Assembly (NCBI GenBank): GCA_024641305.1
Contig: JAHEDI010000003.1
Location: forward strand, 1 to 48,888
DNA from: a bacterium
GTDB lineage: Bacteria > Actinomycetota > Acidimicrobiia > Spongiisociales > JAENVV01
Length of the DNA stretch: 48,888 bases
Direction: 5' to 3'
Positions 7,569 to 15,993 of the stretch are shown piece after piece. Under the pieces are notes generated by a model. That model ran no database searches. It was not told the DNA's origin and saw nothing but the letters and a program-made list of their open reading frames with translations. Both the position numbers and the translations under genes were made by a program. Every line of letters begins with the position of its first letter. Within the stretch, counting starts at the first letter, position 1.

Positions 7569-8990
7569 ATGCGCAGAACAAAAATCGTGGCCACGATGGG
7601 CCCCGCGGTGGCGAGCCAGGAAAAGATTTCAGAGCTGGTCGCGGCCGGCCTCGACGTCGCCCGACTCAACTTCTCCCACGGCAATCATGACACCCACACG
7701 CAGATGGCTGCTTGGGTGCGTCGGGCCTCCGAGCAGCACAAGCGACCGATCGCTTTGCTCCAAGACATCCAGGGTCCCAAAGTCCGGGTGGGGGTGTTTG
7801 GCGACGGACCGATCGAACTGGTTGCGGGTGAATCCGTCCGGCTCGTGCCGGGATCCCAGCCGGGCATTGCGGGCGTTGTACCAATCGACTATGAGTTCCT
7901 CCTGGAGGACGTTGGGGTTGGCGATGACGTCCTGCTCTCCGATGGTCTCATCCGGTTGGTGGTTGAGAAGGTTCACGACGACTCGCTGACGGCCCTTGTA
8001 ACTGTCGGCGGACAGTTGTCCGACCACAAAGGGGCCGCCTTTCCCGATACTTCGCTGCGGGTGCCGTCGGTCACCCCGAAAGACGCAGCTGATCTGGAAT
8101 TCGGTCGTTCCCTTGAGGTTGATTATGTAGCCGCTTCTTTTGTGCGAACTGGCGCCGATATCGATCAGGTTCGCGAGCTAGCAGGCGGAGTCCCGGTTAT
8201 CGCCAAGATTGAACTGGCTCGAGCCTACGCGAATCTCGATGACATCCTGAGCGAGGCTTCCGGGGCGATGGTCGCCAGGGGAGACCTGGGCGTTCAGCTG
8301 CCTTTGGAGACGATCCCCAGGGTTCAGTTGGACATTTTGAATCGTACGAATGCTGCCGGCCGGATCTCAATAACGGCCACGGAAATGCTCGAATCGATGA
8401 TCAATTCACCACGGCCCACTCGGGCAGAGGTGACCGACGTTGCCAATGCCGTCATGAGCGGTACCGACGCGGTCATGCTGTCGGGTGAAACGGCGATCGG
8501 TAAGTATCCGGTCCAAACGATCGAATTCATGGCCAGGATTTGCCTGGAGGCCGAGCGAAGCGCCACCAAGCCCGTTGACTTTCTCGAGTCACATCGAACG
8601 TTTGCCTCTGCCACAGCCAAGGCTGCGGTTGAAGCTGCCGTCAACCTGGACCTGCATGTCATCGCGGCCTTCACGGAGTCTGGAAGCACCGCCCGTCTCT
8701 TGTCGAAGTATCGGCCGTCGGCCGAGATCATCGCGTTCACTCCGGATCGGGCCACCTATCGCCGGATGGCGGCGTACTGGGGTGTAAGCCCCCAGATGCT
8801 CGAACGGCGAGAGTCAACCGATCTCATGTTGGCGAGTGCCGAGAAGTACCTTGAAAAGACCGGGATTTGCGAAGCCGGCGAGGGCGTGGTCATGGTGGCC
8901 GGCACCCCCCCGAACCAACAAGCCTCGACGAACCTCATGAAGTTGCATCGAATCGGCGAGCGGGGCCGAGGCTCGGCGTCGCGACGCTAA
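7569..8990 (+). CDS. pyk: pyruvate kinase
   Basis: Pyruvate kinase transfers phosphate from phosphoenolpyruvate to ADP in the last step of glycolysis. The start RRTKIVATMGPA, the ARLNFSHG motif, the B domain after residue 70, the active-site segment IAKIELARA (where most enzymes have KIE followed by a different sequence), MVARGDLGVQ and TATEMLESM identify it securely. At 473 residues it has the full A, B and C domains, the last carrying the usual allosteric site. TAGGGT six bases before the ATG suggests a leaderless message. A small unknown gene follows after 24 bases. Confidence 0.95.
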   Translation: MRRTKIVATMGPAVASQEKISELVAAGLDVARLNFSHGNHDTHTQMAAWVRRASEQHKRPIALLQDIQGPKVRVGVFGDGPIELVAGESVRLVPGSQPGIAGVVPIDYEFLLEDVGVGDDVLLSDGLIRLVVEKVHDDSLTALVTVGGQLSDHKGAAFPDTSLRVPSVTPKDAADLEFGRSLEVDYVAASFVRTGADIDQVRELAGGVPVIAKIELARAYANLDDILSEASGAMVARGDLGVQLPLETIPRVQLDILNRTNAAGRISITATEMLESMINSPRPTRAEVTDVANAVMSGTDAVMLSGETAIGKYPVQTIEFMARICLEAERSATKPVDFLESHRTFASATAKAAVEAAVNLDLHVIAAFTESGSTARLLSKYRPSAEIIAFTPDRATYRRMAAYWGVSPQMLERRESTDLMLASAEKYLEKTGICEAGEGVVMVAGTPPNQQASTNLMKLHRIGERGRGSASRR

Positions 8991-9014
8991 AGTGCGCAGG
9001 CGCAAAGGAGAATC

Positions 9015-9326
9015 ATGGGCCAGACCATCAATGTTTCAAAACCGACCGTAATCGGAAGGGTTGCCCTGTTTGATACGGACCGGAGCCTAAGCGGTCAGGA
9101 CGGAGAAGCCTATCCGTCGCTGGCCTCTGCCGAAGCCGGATCCACCTTCCCGGCCGGTCTGGCGCATCGCTTGTTCACCGTTGATCGGATGCTGTCGAAC
9201 GTCTTTGTGTATTCCAATGTCGTATCCGTTGAGCGGCCGGCCGCATGGGATGAAGATTCGCTCTCGGTCGTATCGGCCGCCATACGGGACTTTTTCATCA
9301 TCTACGACGAAAACAAAGGCGCCTGA
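9015..9326 (+). CDS. unknown small protein downstream of pyk
   Basis: I do not recognise this 103-residue protein. It has no signal peptide, transmembrane segment or cysteine. The first half is polar with SLSGQDGEAYPSL, the second half has a mixed pattern (AHRLFTVDRMLSNVFVYSN) and a helical hydrophobic end (VVSAAIRDFFIIYDEN) that suggests a small globular fold. The ribosome site AAAGGAG, six bases before the ATG, and the 24-base gap to pyk indicate a genuine gene in the same operon. Codon use matches its neighbours. Confidence 0.7.
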   Translation: MGQTINVSKPTVIGRVALFDTDRSLSGQDGEAYPSLASAEAGSTFPAGLAHRLFTVDRMLSNVFVYSNVVSVERPAAWDEDSLSVVSAAIRDFFIIYDENKGA

Positions 9327-9342
9327 CCCCACGGCTTCGAGG

Positions 9343-11250
9343 CTAAGGCACCGTCGTCGAACTAACCGAAGTCGTTGTGGTGGTTTCGACTGGAATCGAG
9401 TTCGTGGTGGTCGTAGGGCAAGGCTCGCCAGTGTATCCCTGGTCGCCCTTGGGTATGTCACATGGATGAACTTCGATGATGAAGGGTCGGGAGCGATACC
9501 GGGCCACCCATTCACGAGATTCGCTGGTCCCGTCTGGCCTGGAGAGGGTGCGGGTTACGGTCACAGACCACCCCTCGAGGCCTGATTGAATGGACTCCGT
9601 CGTACCGGGTACTAGATCCACGTTCGCCTGATAGACGGTATCGGGATCCGTAAATCCGAATCTTTCCGATACCGTCGCGGACACGACGACCGCGCTCGCG
9701 GGGTCGCCTTCGGCAGCGACTGTGATATCGGTCGACCCGTTTCGTTGTTTGCCGATTACCGTGCGGCCGCCATTGCTTCCCAACAGCTTCACCGTCAGCG
9801 ATGTGTCCGTGTACTCGGTCTTTATGTAAATGGCGCCGTCGGTGTCGTTCCGGAAAGCCAGGTCGATACTTGGATAGTCGAGCGTGGCTTCGATTCCCTC
9901 GGGGTACCGCGAGAAATACAAGCTATGGGGTTTGTGGGTGATATCGGTGTAGCCACCCCAGAAGATGGCGTTGTACATCGTGGTCGCAAACTGGGACACG
10001 CCACCCCCGAACGTGTCCTCAAGTTCGCCATTGACGATTGTGCCGGCCGGCAGATAACCCTTCTCCTGTGTGCGCTCGCCCACGGTTTCGTTGATCGAAA
10101 AGGTCTCTCCCGGCATCACGATGGTTCCGTTGATCGTATCCGCCATTAAATGGATGTTGATGACCCGATTGGCGCAGCAGTCGTGATACGTCGTGAACGA
10201 GCTGACGAGATGTTCGATCTTGAGGGCTTCGAGGTCAGCGACGGTTACGTCGGGTTCGGCGCCTTCGATGACCGGAAGTTGACCGCTTCGGTCCGGTGTC
10301 AGGGCGGCGGTCAGGATCGCATCGACGATACGGTCACTATCGACCCTCAGACCGGTCTCGCCAGGGATGATGCTGACGGTGTCATCCTCGCCGACGACCA
10401 GTTCGGCGTTTTTGAATGTTGCGGCGAAGACCGCACGCAAGTCCTCGAACCGGGTTTCGAGGACGGCGGCGTCGAGGGTAGGAGTGATCGTCGTGGCTTC
10501 CGTTACTGTCACAAATGCCGAGGTAAGTTCCCCAGCGGTAAGACGTAACGACGCCAGCGGGTTCGCCATGGTGAGTGTCACCGGTGCGGAAACGAGTTGC
10601 CTGGCAACCGCCAATGCATCGTCGACGGCGGCGTCCGTAATCCCAGCAGGGGTGGTGGTCGTATCGAGTGACCCGATCGGCCGGTCTGGATCGAGGACCA
10701 ATGACAGGAGGATGTCCGATGCCCCTGGCCGGACAATGAGTTCCGTAGGCGAAGCGTAGGTGGCGACCAGGGTCCCGTTTTCGACAGCGATGTCGGCTTT
10801 GGTGGATAGGTTGGCCGCTTCGTTGTCCCAGCCGTCGAGGACCGCGTCGACAGAAGTGGGGTCGAGGTTGGCGGTAAGTTCGATCCGGGACCCACCGAAA
10901 ATACCCTTGATCCAGGAACCGAACTGGCCAACCACTGAAGGTTCGTGACCGACTGACAACGCTTGTTGTACGGCCGTTTCCGTATCGAATGAGAACCCCA
11001 GCTGATCGGGGAGGGCGGAGCGCTCTGCGCCGCCGGTGGCGACGACCACGGGCAGGGCGGCCAGGGCATCCTCCCGGGCGATGATGACTTCAGTAGCTTC
11101 GGATTCGGTCAGGCTCCCGACCGCCAGATCGCCAACCGATACCCAGCGGGCGATCTCCCCGTCGGCCGGGCGCGTAAGAAAAAAGGCGAGTACGAGGATT
11201 GCGAGAAATCCTCCGATCGCAGTTATGGCAATACGTTGATTACGGCTCAT
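9343..11250 (-). CDS. VanW family membrane-anchored cell-wall protein with YabE-like repeats
   Basis: The 635-residue protein has a short cytoplasmic start, one membrane helix (about residues 5-25, AITAIGGFLAILVLAFFLT) and a long extracellular part. Residues of about 40-330 look like two peptidoglycan-binding type 4 domains of the kind found before VanW and L,D-transpeptidase domains. The VanW domain follows (about 345-480), with the motifs MPGETFSINETVGERT and GGGVSQFATTMYNAIFWGG. The C-terminus is a Thr/Ser-rich tail. VanW proteins are associated with the cell envelope, but their reaction is unknown. The frame extends upstream of 11250; the chosen ATG has CCGGAG seven bases before it and leads directly into the membrane helix. 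Confidence 0.85.
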   Translation of the reverse strand: MSRNQRIAITAIGGFLAILVLAFFLTRPADGEIARWVSVGDLAVGSLTESEATEVIIAREDALAALPVVVATGGAERSALPDQLGFSFDTETAVQQALSVGHEPSVVGQFGSWIKGIFGGSRIELTANLDPTSVDAVLDGWDNEAANLSTKADIAVENGTLVATYASPTELIVRPGASDILLSLVLDPDRPIGSLDTTTTPAGITDAAVDDALAVARQLVSAPVTLTMANPLASLRLTAGELTSAFVTVTEATTITPTLDAAVLETRFEDLRAVFAATFKNAELVVGEDDTVSIIPGETGLRVDSDRIVDAILTAALTPDRSGQLPVIEGAEPDVTVADLEALKIEHLVSSFTTYHDCCANRVINIHLMADTINGTIVMPGETFSINETVGERTQEKGYLPAGTIVNGELEDTFGGGVSQFATTMYNAIFWGGYTDITHKPHSLYFSRYPEGIEATLDYPSIDLAFRNDTDGAIYIKTEYTDTSLTVKLLGSNGGRTVIGKQRNGSTDITVAAEGDPASAVVVSATVSERFGFTDPDTVYQANVDLVPGTTESIQSGLEGWSVTVTRTLSRPDGTSESREWVARYRSRPFIIEVHPCDIPKGDQGYTGEPCPTTTTNSIPVETTTTTSVSSTTVP

Positions 11251-11303
11251 GCAATCTCCGGGCGAACCCGTGAGTGTAGTAATCATCCAGCCAACGCAAT
11301 ACC

Positions 11304-12083
11304 ATGGCAGTTGTGCGTATCCCTGATCTTCCCGCCGGAGAACCGCTGCGGATTTCGGCGTCCGGATTCATAGCGTTTGGCAACTGTCCGTCGCTGTTTG
11401 GAGCCCGACTGGACGGAAAGTATGGGCCAGACTCAGTGGCATCTTTCAAGGGAGCCTTGGCCCATGCGGTGTTCGCCCGGCACCTCGAAGGGGGCGAGAT
11501 CCCCGACCGCGACTTCGATGGCGTGTGTCGGATGGCTATTGGCAGTTCGAACATGAATTACAAAATGGCCAACCTTGGATTGGGAATCACCTCCATTCGT
11601 GAGACGATCGCTGAGGTTGGTGAGATGTATCAGCGATTCAAGAAGATGCCCGTCGACGGCTTCCGTTCCTCCGAGATCCACCTGGAAGCCGAGTTCGCCC
11701 CCGATGTCACGCTGCTCGGACGTATTGATGCGGTCTACGACGACGACGGGGGAGTTCGGCTGGTTGATTGGAAGTCCGGGGATCTCGGCGAAGTGGCCCA
11801 ACAGCTGCGTTTCTACGCTTTGCTCTGGTCGCTGTCGGAAGGTTCGCTTCCCGGCATCATCGAGGCCTTCTCAGTCCAATCAGGCGAGCAGTACCGGGAA
11901 TCACCAACGGAGGCCATGGCCCAAGATCTGGCTAACCAAATCGGCGAACTCGTGCGTACGGTTCGTGAGGCGACCACTGTCGATACGCGGCTCGCCAGAG
12001 TGCCAGGAATGTACTGTAGGTACTGTCCTATCCTGAGCGAGTGCTCAGATGGGCAGGCGGCCGCCCGGGTAGCCTCTGCCTAG
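11304..12083 (+). CDS. PD-(D/E)xK nuclease with a four-cysteine Fe-S motif (Cas4/RecB-like)
   Basis: The product (259 residues) contains a RecB/Cas4-type nuclease core: His54, Asp142 (GRIDAVYDDD), Asp155-x-Lys157 (VDWKSG) and Gln167 (QQLRFYALLW). Cys28 near the start and Cys238, Cys241 and Cys247 near the end (CRYCPILSEC) match the split four-cysteine iron-sulfur cluster of Cas4 and AddB nucleases. A 5'-3' or single-strand DNA exonuclease role in repair is likely. No cas genes are present, so it is not a CRISPR Cas4 by context. Twenty-one bases separate it from the TIGR01777 gene. The ATG lacks a good ribosome site. Confidence 0.83.
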   Translation: MAVVRIPDLPAGEPLRISASGFIAFGNCPSLFGARLDGKYGPDSVASFKGALAHAVFARHLEGGEIPDRDFDGVCRMAIGSSNMNYKMANLGLGITSIRETIAEVGEMYQRFKKMPVDGFRSSEIHLEAEFAPDVTLLGRIDAVYDDDGGVRLVDWKSGDLGEVAQQLRFYALLWSLSEGSLPGIIEAFSVQSGEQYRESPTEAMAQDLANQIGELVRTVREATTVDTRLARVPGMYCRYCPILSECSDGQAAARVASA

Positions 12084-12104
12084 AGATTCGCTTAGGGGAA
12101 CGCC

Positions 12105-12980
12105 ATGAGGATTGTCATAAGTGGGGCAACCGGCTTTATCGGTTCTGCCCTGTTGTCCGCTCTCGAGACGGCCGGCCACGACGTGGTTGCGCTGTCGCGA
12201 TCAGGGCGACCAGGTACGGTCCGTTGGGACCCGGTCGCTCGGACCACAGAGATCGATGGGCACGTCGACGCCATCATCCATCTGGCTGGCGAAACCATCG
12301 GCGGGCGATGGTCTGTGCGTAAGAAGCGCGAACTCATCGACAGCCGAGTTGCCGGAACCGCCACCATGGCGCAGGTCGCCATTGAGAAACAAGTCACTCA
12401 CTTTCTCTCAGGGTCAGCCATTGGCTACTACGGATCCCGAGCCGATACCGTTCTTCCTGAGACTGCCGTGCCAGGGGACGGCTTCCTCGCAGATCTGACA
12501 GGAATGTGGGAAGGGGCCGCCCAGCCGGCCATCGAGGCAGGGATTCCCACCGCGTTTGGTCGGACCGCGCTCGTCCTAGATGGCGTGGGCGGTTCGTTCC
12601 CGAGGATGCTGCTGCCCTACAGATTCGGCGCGGGCGGTCCGATCGGTTCAGGGAAACAATGGTGGAGCTGGATCACCTTGCGCGACGAGGTCAGGGCCAT
12701 TATGCATGTCGTCGACCGAGGGATCACTGGACCGGTGAACCTCAGTGCTCCCGATCCGATCCGAAATGCGGACTTTGCCAAAGCGCTCGGTCGGGCGATG
12801 CACCGCCCGGCTGTGATCCCCGCTCCGGGATTCGGCCTGAAGCTGTTACTTGGATCGGAGTTCGCCGATGAAGTCCTGCTGGCGAGTCAGCGGGTCCTTC
12901 CCCAGGTCCTTACCGAAACCGGATTTGAATACCTCGACCCTGACCTACCCGCTGCCCTGAGCCGCATTCTTGATTCGTAA
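12105..12980 (+). CDS. TIGR01777 family epimerase/oxidoreductase (SDR39U1, YfcH-like)
   Basis: This 291-residue protein is an extended SDR. It starts with the NADP motif GATGFIG (8-14), continues with HLAGETIGGRW, GSAIGYYGS (with the catalytic Tyr region) and a C-terminal DUF1731-like helix pair ending in PQVLTETGFEYLDPDL. These match TIGR01777, an SDR family of unknown substrate conserved in bacteria and in human SDR39U1. The start has AGGGGAACGCC upstream. It lies in one direction with the preceding nuclease gene and is convergent with the coiled-coil gene, whose stop is five bases away. Confidence 0.88.
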   Translation: MRIVISGATGFIGSALLSALETAGHDVVALSRSGRPGTVRWDPVARTTEIDGHVDAIIHLAGETIGGRWSVRKKRELIDSRVAGTATMAQVAIEKQVTHFLSGSAIGYYGSRADTVLPETAVPGDGFLADLTGMWEGAAQPAIEAGIPTAFGRTALVLDGVGGSFPRMLLPYRFGAGGPIGSGKQWWSWITLRDEVRAIMHVVDRGITGPVNLSAPDPIRNADFAKALGRAMHRPAVIPAPGFGLKLLLGSEFADEVLLASQRVLPQVLTETGFEYLDPDLPAALSRILDS

Positions 12981-12985
12981 CGGCG

Positions 12986-14239
12986 TCAAGCCGAGTGAAG
13001 TTCGACAACCCGCCGGTCGGATTGGGCGTCTTGTCGGTTGAGTTCGCGGGCAATGTCGTCGACGTGGGCGAGAAGATCTGAACGCATTTCGTCGAGCGTG
13101 CCTTTCATGCTGTTTACCGATGTGACGACCTGCGTGAGCGACCGGCGCACGTTCGAAACCTGGGACGCCAAGGTCCTCAAAGACTGCAGGCGATCCTCGA
13201 TGGCCTTCACGTCGATGCCTTCTGCCCGATTGGCAGCGACCGCGATGGACGCTTCCGCCCACGCCAGGGCAGCAGACAGCATGGTCCCGTCTCCATCATC
13301 GACAACACAGACCCGGTTGCCGAACACACCGAATGCTCCTACCTCCTGGGGGAAGACCGGGTGGGCCGACACGCAGATCGAAAATCCGGCCTGCCGGTTG
13401 GCGGCAGCACGATCGAGTTCGGCGAGTATCCCGCCTTTGCCTCCGAGTGAAATGGTCGATGTCGTATTCTTGGCCTCGATGACCACTCGATCGCCCGAGT
13501 CGAGGGTCACGACAAAATCCCCGACTTTGCCGTCGAGAGAACCGCGCTCCATCGATGTTCGCTCGACATAGGCGCCTCTGGTCCCGTACATCAACGAGCG
13601 CAGGGTGGCTTCGATGGTGTCTTCGAAATCAAACCCTTTCTGGGTCCCCCTGGTCGCTTCGCTCTCGGCGCCCTGTTTTTGCATGAGAATGTCCCGGAGT
13701 TCGCCGAACCTGGCGTCGATTGAATCTGCGAGAACTGACAGGGCGTTCCCGTCCGAGTTGGGATCCAGCAGGGCCTGGAGCCGCGTTTCGAGGGCACCTT
13801 CAGGTCCTAGTAGGTCATTGAGTGAGGTCACGAGCCGGGCGGTGTGGGAATCCACCACGGACGGATCCATGGTTCTCATGAAGTCATCCCGCCAGGCAGT
13901 GAATTCGTCAATGGTCCTTGAGACTATGGACGATCGGTGTTCGGGATCAAGCTGTTCGGCCATGGCGCGCTGCGCGGCCTCCAGCGTGGAAGCCACGTGA
14001 CGTTCGGCTTCGGACGTAACCACCAGTACCGAACGTTTGACGCGTTCGTCCACCTCGGTCAGGTCGACTCCGAGGCCCATCGTGATAAGTCCGCGTGCTC
14101 CAACGGCCAACGCTCGTTCGACGAGCTCGGACCAATGCGCCTCGGGCTGTGTGGCCAGCATCTCGGCCAAAGTGGGGTCGGCCGACTCCAGATGTCGGAT
14201 CACAACCGTTGTGCCATCGAGGCTGACTTTTGGCTCCAT
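12986..14239 (-). CDS. coiled-coil protein with a PD-(D/E)xK-like nuclease core (DUF2130-like), function unknown
   Basis: I do not recognise this 417-residue protein as a named family. Residues 60-190 are mostly helical and charged, and about 330-410 form a second helical, coiled-coil region (IEDRLQSLRTLASQVSNVRR). Between them is an alpha/beta domain with Glu206 (FEDTIEATL), Asp241 (KVGDFVV), Glu255-x-Lys257 (VVIEAKN) and a following ANRQAGFSICVS strand. That order is the PD-(D/E)xK restriction-endonuclease pattern and resembles DUF2130 or RmuC-type proteins. It is divergent from two dynamin-like GTPase genes, with 23 bases between starts. TAGGTT (14247-14252) lies seven bases before the ATG, predicting a leaderless mRNA. 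Confidence 0.7.
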   Translation of the reverse strand: MEPKVSLDGTTVVIRHLESADPTLAEMLATQPEAHWSELVERALAVGARGLITMGLGVDLTEVDERVKRSVLVVTSEAERHVASTLEAAQRAMAEQLDPEHRSSIVSRTIDEFTAWRDDFMRTMDPSVVDSHTARLVTSLNDLLGPEGALETRLQALLDPNSDGNALSVLADSIDARFGELRDILMQKQGAESEATRGTQKGFDFEDTIEATLRSLMYGTRGAYVERTSMERGSLDGKVGDFVVTLDSGDRVVIEAKNTTSTISLGGKGGILAELDRAAANRQAGFSICVSAHPVFPQEVGAFGVFGNRVCVVDDGDGTMLSAALAWAEASIAVAANRAEGIDVKAIEDRLQSLRTLASQVSNVRRSLTQVVTSVNSMKGTLDEMRSDLLAHVDDIARELNRQDAQSDRRVVELHSA

Positions 14240-14262
14240 GGCACTAAACCTATCCAGAAGGT

Positions 14263-15993
14263 GTGACAGATTCGCGCATTATGCGAGAATCGGACCGAAT
14301 GTCTCCTGAGCTGGCTGAAACCACACGACTACGCGCTGCGCTGCATCATCTGTCGGAAGTCGTGGTCCCCATCGATCTTGGATTGGACCCAAGCCGCCGT
14401 GCTGCGGCTGGCGAACTGCGCCACGACATCGTCTGGTCGATCAACGAATACGCCATCGCCCGGCTGGGCGATCTTGACGCTCCGGTTGTTGCGGTGCTGA
14501 TCGGATCTACCGGCGCCGGGAAGTCAACCCTGATGAATAGCCTGGCCGGCACCAGAGTGAGTGCTCCGGGAGCAGTACGACCGACCACCCGTCACCCGGT
14601 CGTATGGTGTCATCAGCGCAATGTCGATCGGTATCAGACCGGTTTTCTGACCGGCTACGGCGCCGATGCCGCCAGGGAACTCGACATTGTGGCAATGCTG
14701 GATCCGATGCTCGAAGGACTCACGCTTATCGACGCACCTGACATCGACTCTGTCGAAGAGGTCCATCGCGACATTGCCGAGGAACTCCTGGCGGCGGCCG
14801 ACCTGTGTGTATTCGTTACGAGTGCTCAGCGGTACGCAGATTCGGTGCCGTGGCAGATCCTCAAGGCCGCGGCGAGGCGGAACCTTCCCTTGCTGTTCGT
14901 TCTCAATCGAGTCCCGCCAGGAGCTGAGGACGAACTGGTACCGGATTTCTCCCGGAGGCTCCGGTCGGCCGGGGTCATGAACGAGGCGGATTCGATTCTC
15001 ATCGTCGCCGAGCAGCCGGTGGACACCGACTGGGGTGGTTTGCCTACCCCGGCGGTCTCCGAGCTCCGCAGCCGGCTGACCAACTCCGGCAGTGGCGACC
15101 GGCGCGCGACGGCAGAACAGGCTGTCAGAGGCGCCGTCGGTAGCCTGCTCCAGAAGGCAGGAATGCTTTCCGACCTCGTTGACGACGAGAACCAGGAGCT
15201 TGCCAAATTAGAAGAAGTAACCCGCCTCGCCTACGCGGGCCAGGCAACCGAGATCGAGTCGGCCCTGCGCGAGGGCACGTTGATTCGAGGTGAGGTGGTG
15301 GCGCGTTGGCAGACTTTCATTGGAACCGGCGAGTTGACCAAGGCTCTGGCCGATGGAGCAACCCGGCTTCGGGGGTGGGCGACTCGGGTGTTCGGTGGGG
15401 TAGGTGAAAAGTCGGAAAGGGTCGGGTTTGAAGCCGAACACGAACTGGTAGCGCTGGTCACCCGGCGCGCCGACCTGGCAGCCAATGCGGTCGCCGGCGC
15501 CTGGGAACTCCATGAAGGAACTGCGGGCTACGTCAGGAGCGCCAATTTGTGGCGACATGCTCCCGAAACCCCGGAACGAGTTCAACAAGTGGTTGAGGAT
15601 TGGATTGCGGGTCTCACTCGGATGATCGAAGAGACGGGCCTTGGCCGTAAGCGTTGGGCTCAGATCGCCTCAGTCGGGGTGAACGCCGTTGCCGTAAGTC
15701 TCATGGTCACCGTCTTTGCCTACACGAGTGGAATCACGGGTACGGAAGTGGGGATCGCCGCCGGCGCTGCTGCCGCCCAACAAAAGCTTCTTGAGCATCT
15801 CTTCGGGTCGGCTGCCGCTAAGGGTCTCGCTGATGAAGCCAGGAAAGACCTTATCGATTCGATCACCGGGGTGCTCGAAGCTGACGCACAACGTTTTCTG
15901 GGGTTCCTTGTGGGTCTGAGAACCTCCGGGCGCTTCGAACTCGACGATGTGGCGGCGTCGGTTGACCGGGCCTTGCGAGCATGGCATGTCTGA
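14263..15993 (+). CDS. dynamin-like GTPase A
   Basis: The protein (576 residues from GTG 14263) is a large membrane GTPase of the bacterial dynamin-like or YfjP type. It has G1 GSTGAGKST (81-89), a switch threonine in RPTTRHP, G3 DAPDIDS and G4 VLNR in place of NKxD. A helical stalk follows, then a hydrophobic segment (SVGVNAVAVSLMVTVFAYTSG plus a glycine/alanine-rich stretch) near residue 470-500 that probably inserts into membrane. The start is uncertain: GTG 14263, ATG 14281 and ATG 14299 are in frame, and none has an ideal ribosome site. It overlaps the next GTPase gene by eight bases. Such paired GTPases in actinobacteria are linked to membrane remodelling or repair. Confidence 0.85.
   Translation: MTDSRIMRESDRMSPELAETTRLRAALHHLSEVVVPIDLGLDPSRRAAAGELRHDIVWSINEYAIARLGDLDAPVVAVLIGSTGAGKSTLMNSLAGTRVSAPGAVRPTTRHPVVWCHQRNVDRYQTGFLTGYGADAARELDIVAMLDPMLEGLTLIDAPDIDSVEEVHRDIAEELLAAADLCVFVTSAQRYADSVPWQILKAAARRNLPLLFVLNRVPPGAEDELVPDFSRRLRSAGVMNEADSILIVAEQPVDTDWGGLPTPAVSELRSRLTNSGSGDRRATAEQAVRGAVGSLLQKAGMLSDLVDDENQELAKLEEVTRLAYAGQATEIESALREGTLIRGEVVARWQTFIGTGELTKALADGATRLRGWATRVFGGVGEKSERVGFEAEHELVALVTRRADLAANAVAGAWELHEGTAGYVRSANLWRHAPETPERVQQVVEDWIAGLTRMIEETGLGRKRWAQIASVGVNAVAVSLMVTVFAYTSGITGTEVGIAAGAAAAQQKLLEHLFGSAAAKGLADEARKDLIDSITGVLEADAQRFLGFLVGLRTSGRFELDDVAASVDRALRAWHV

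Noticed and set aside
11304-12083. A Cas4 adaptation nuclease
   Set aside because: The Fe-S nuclease fold matches, but there are no cas genes or repeats within the window, so a repair role is more likely.
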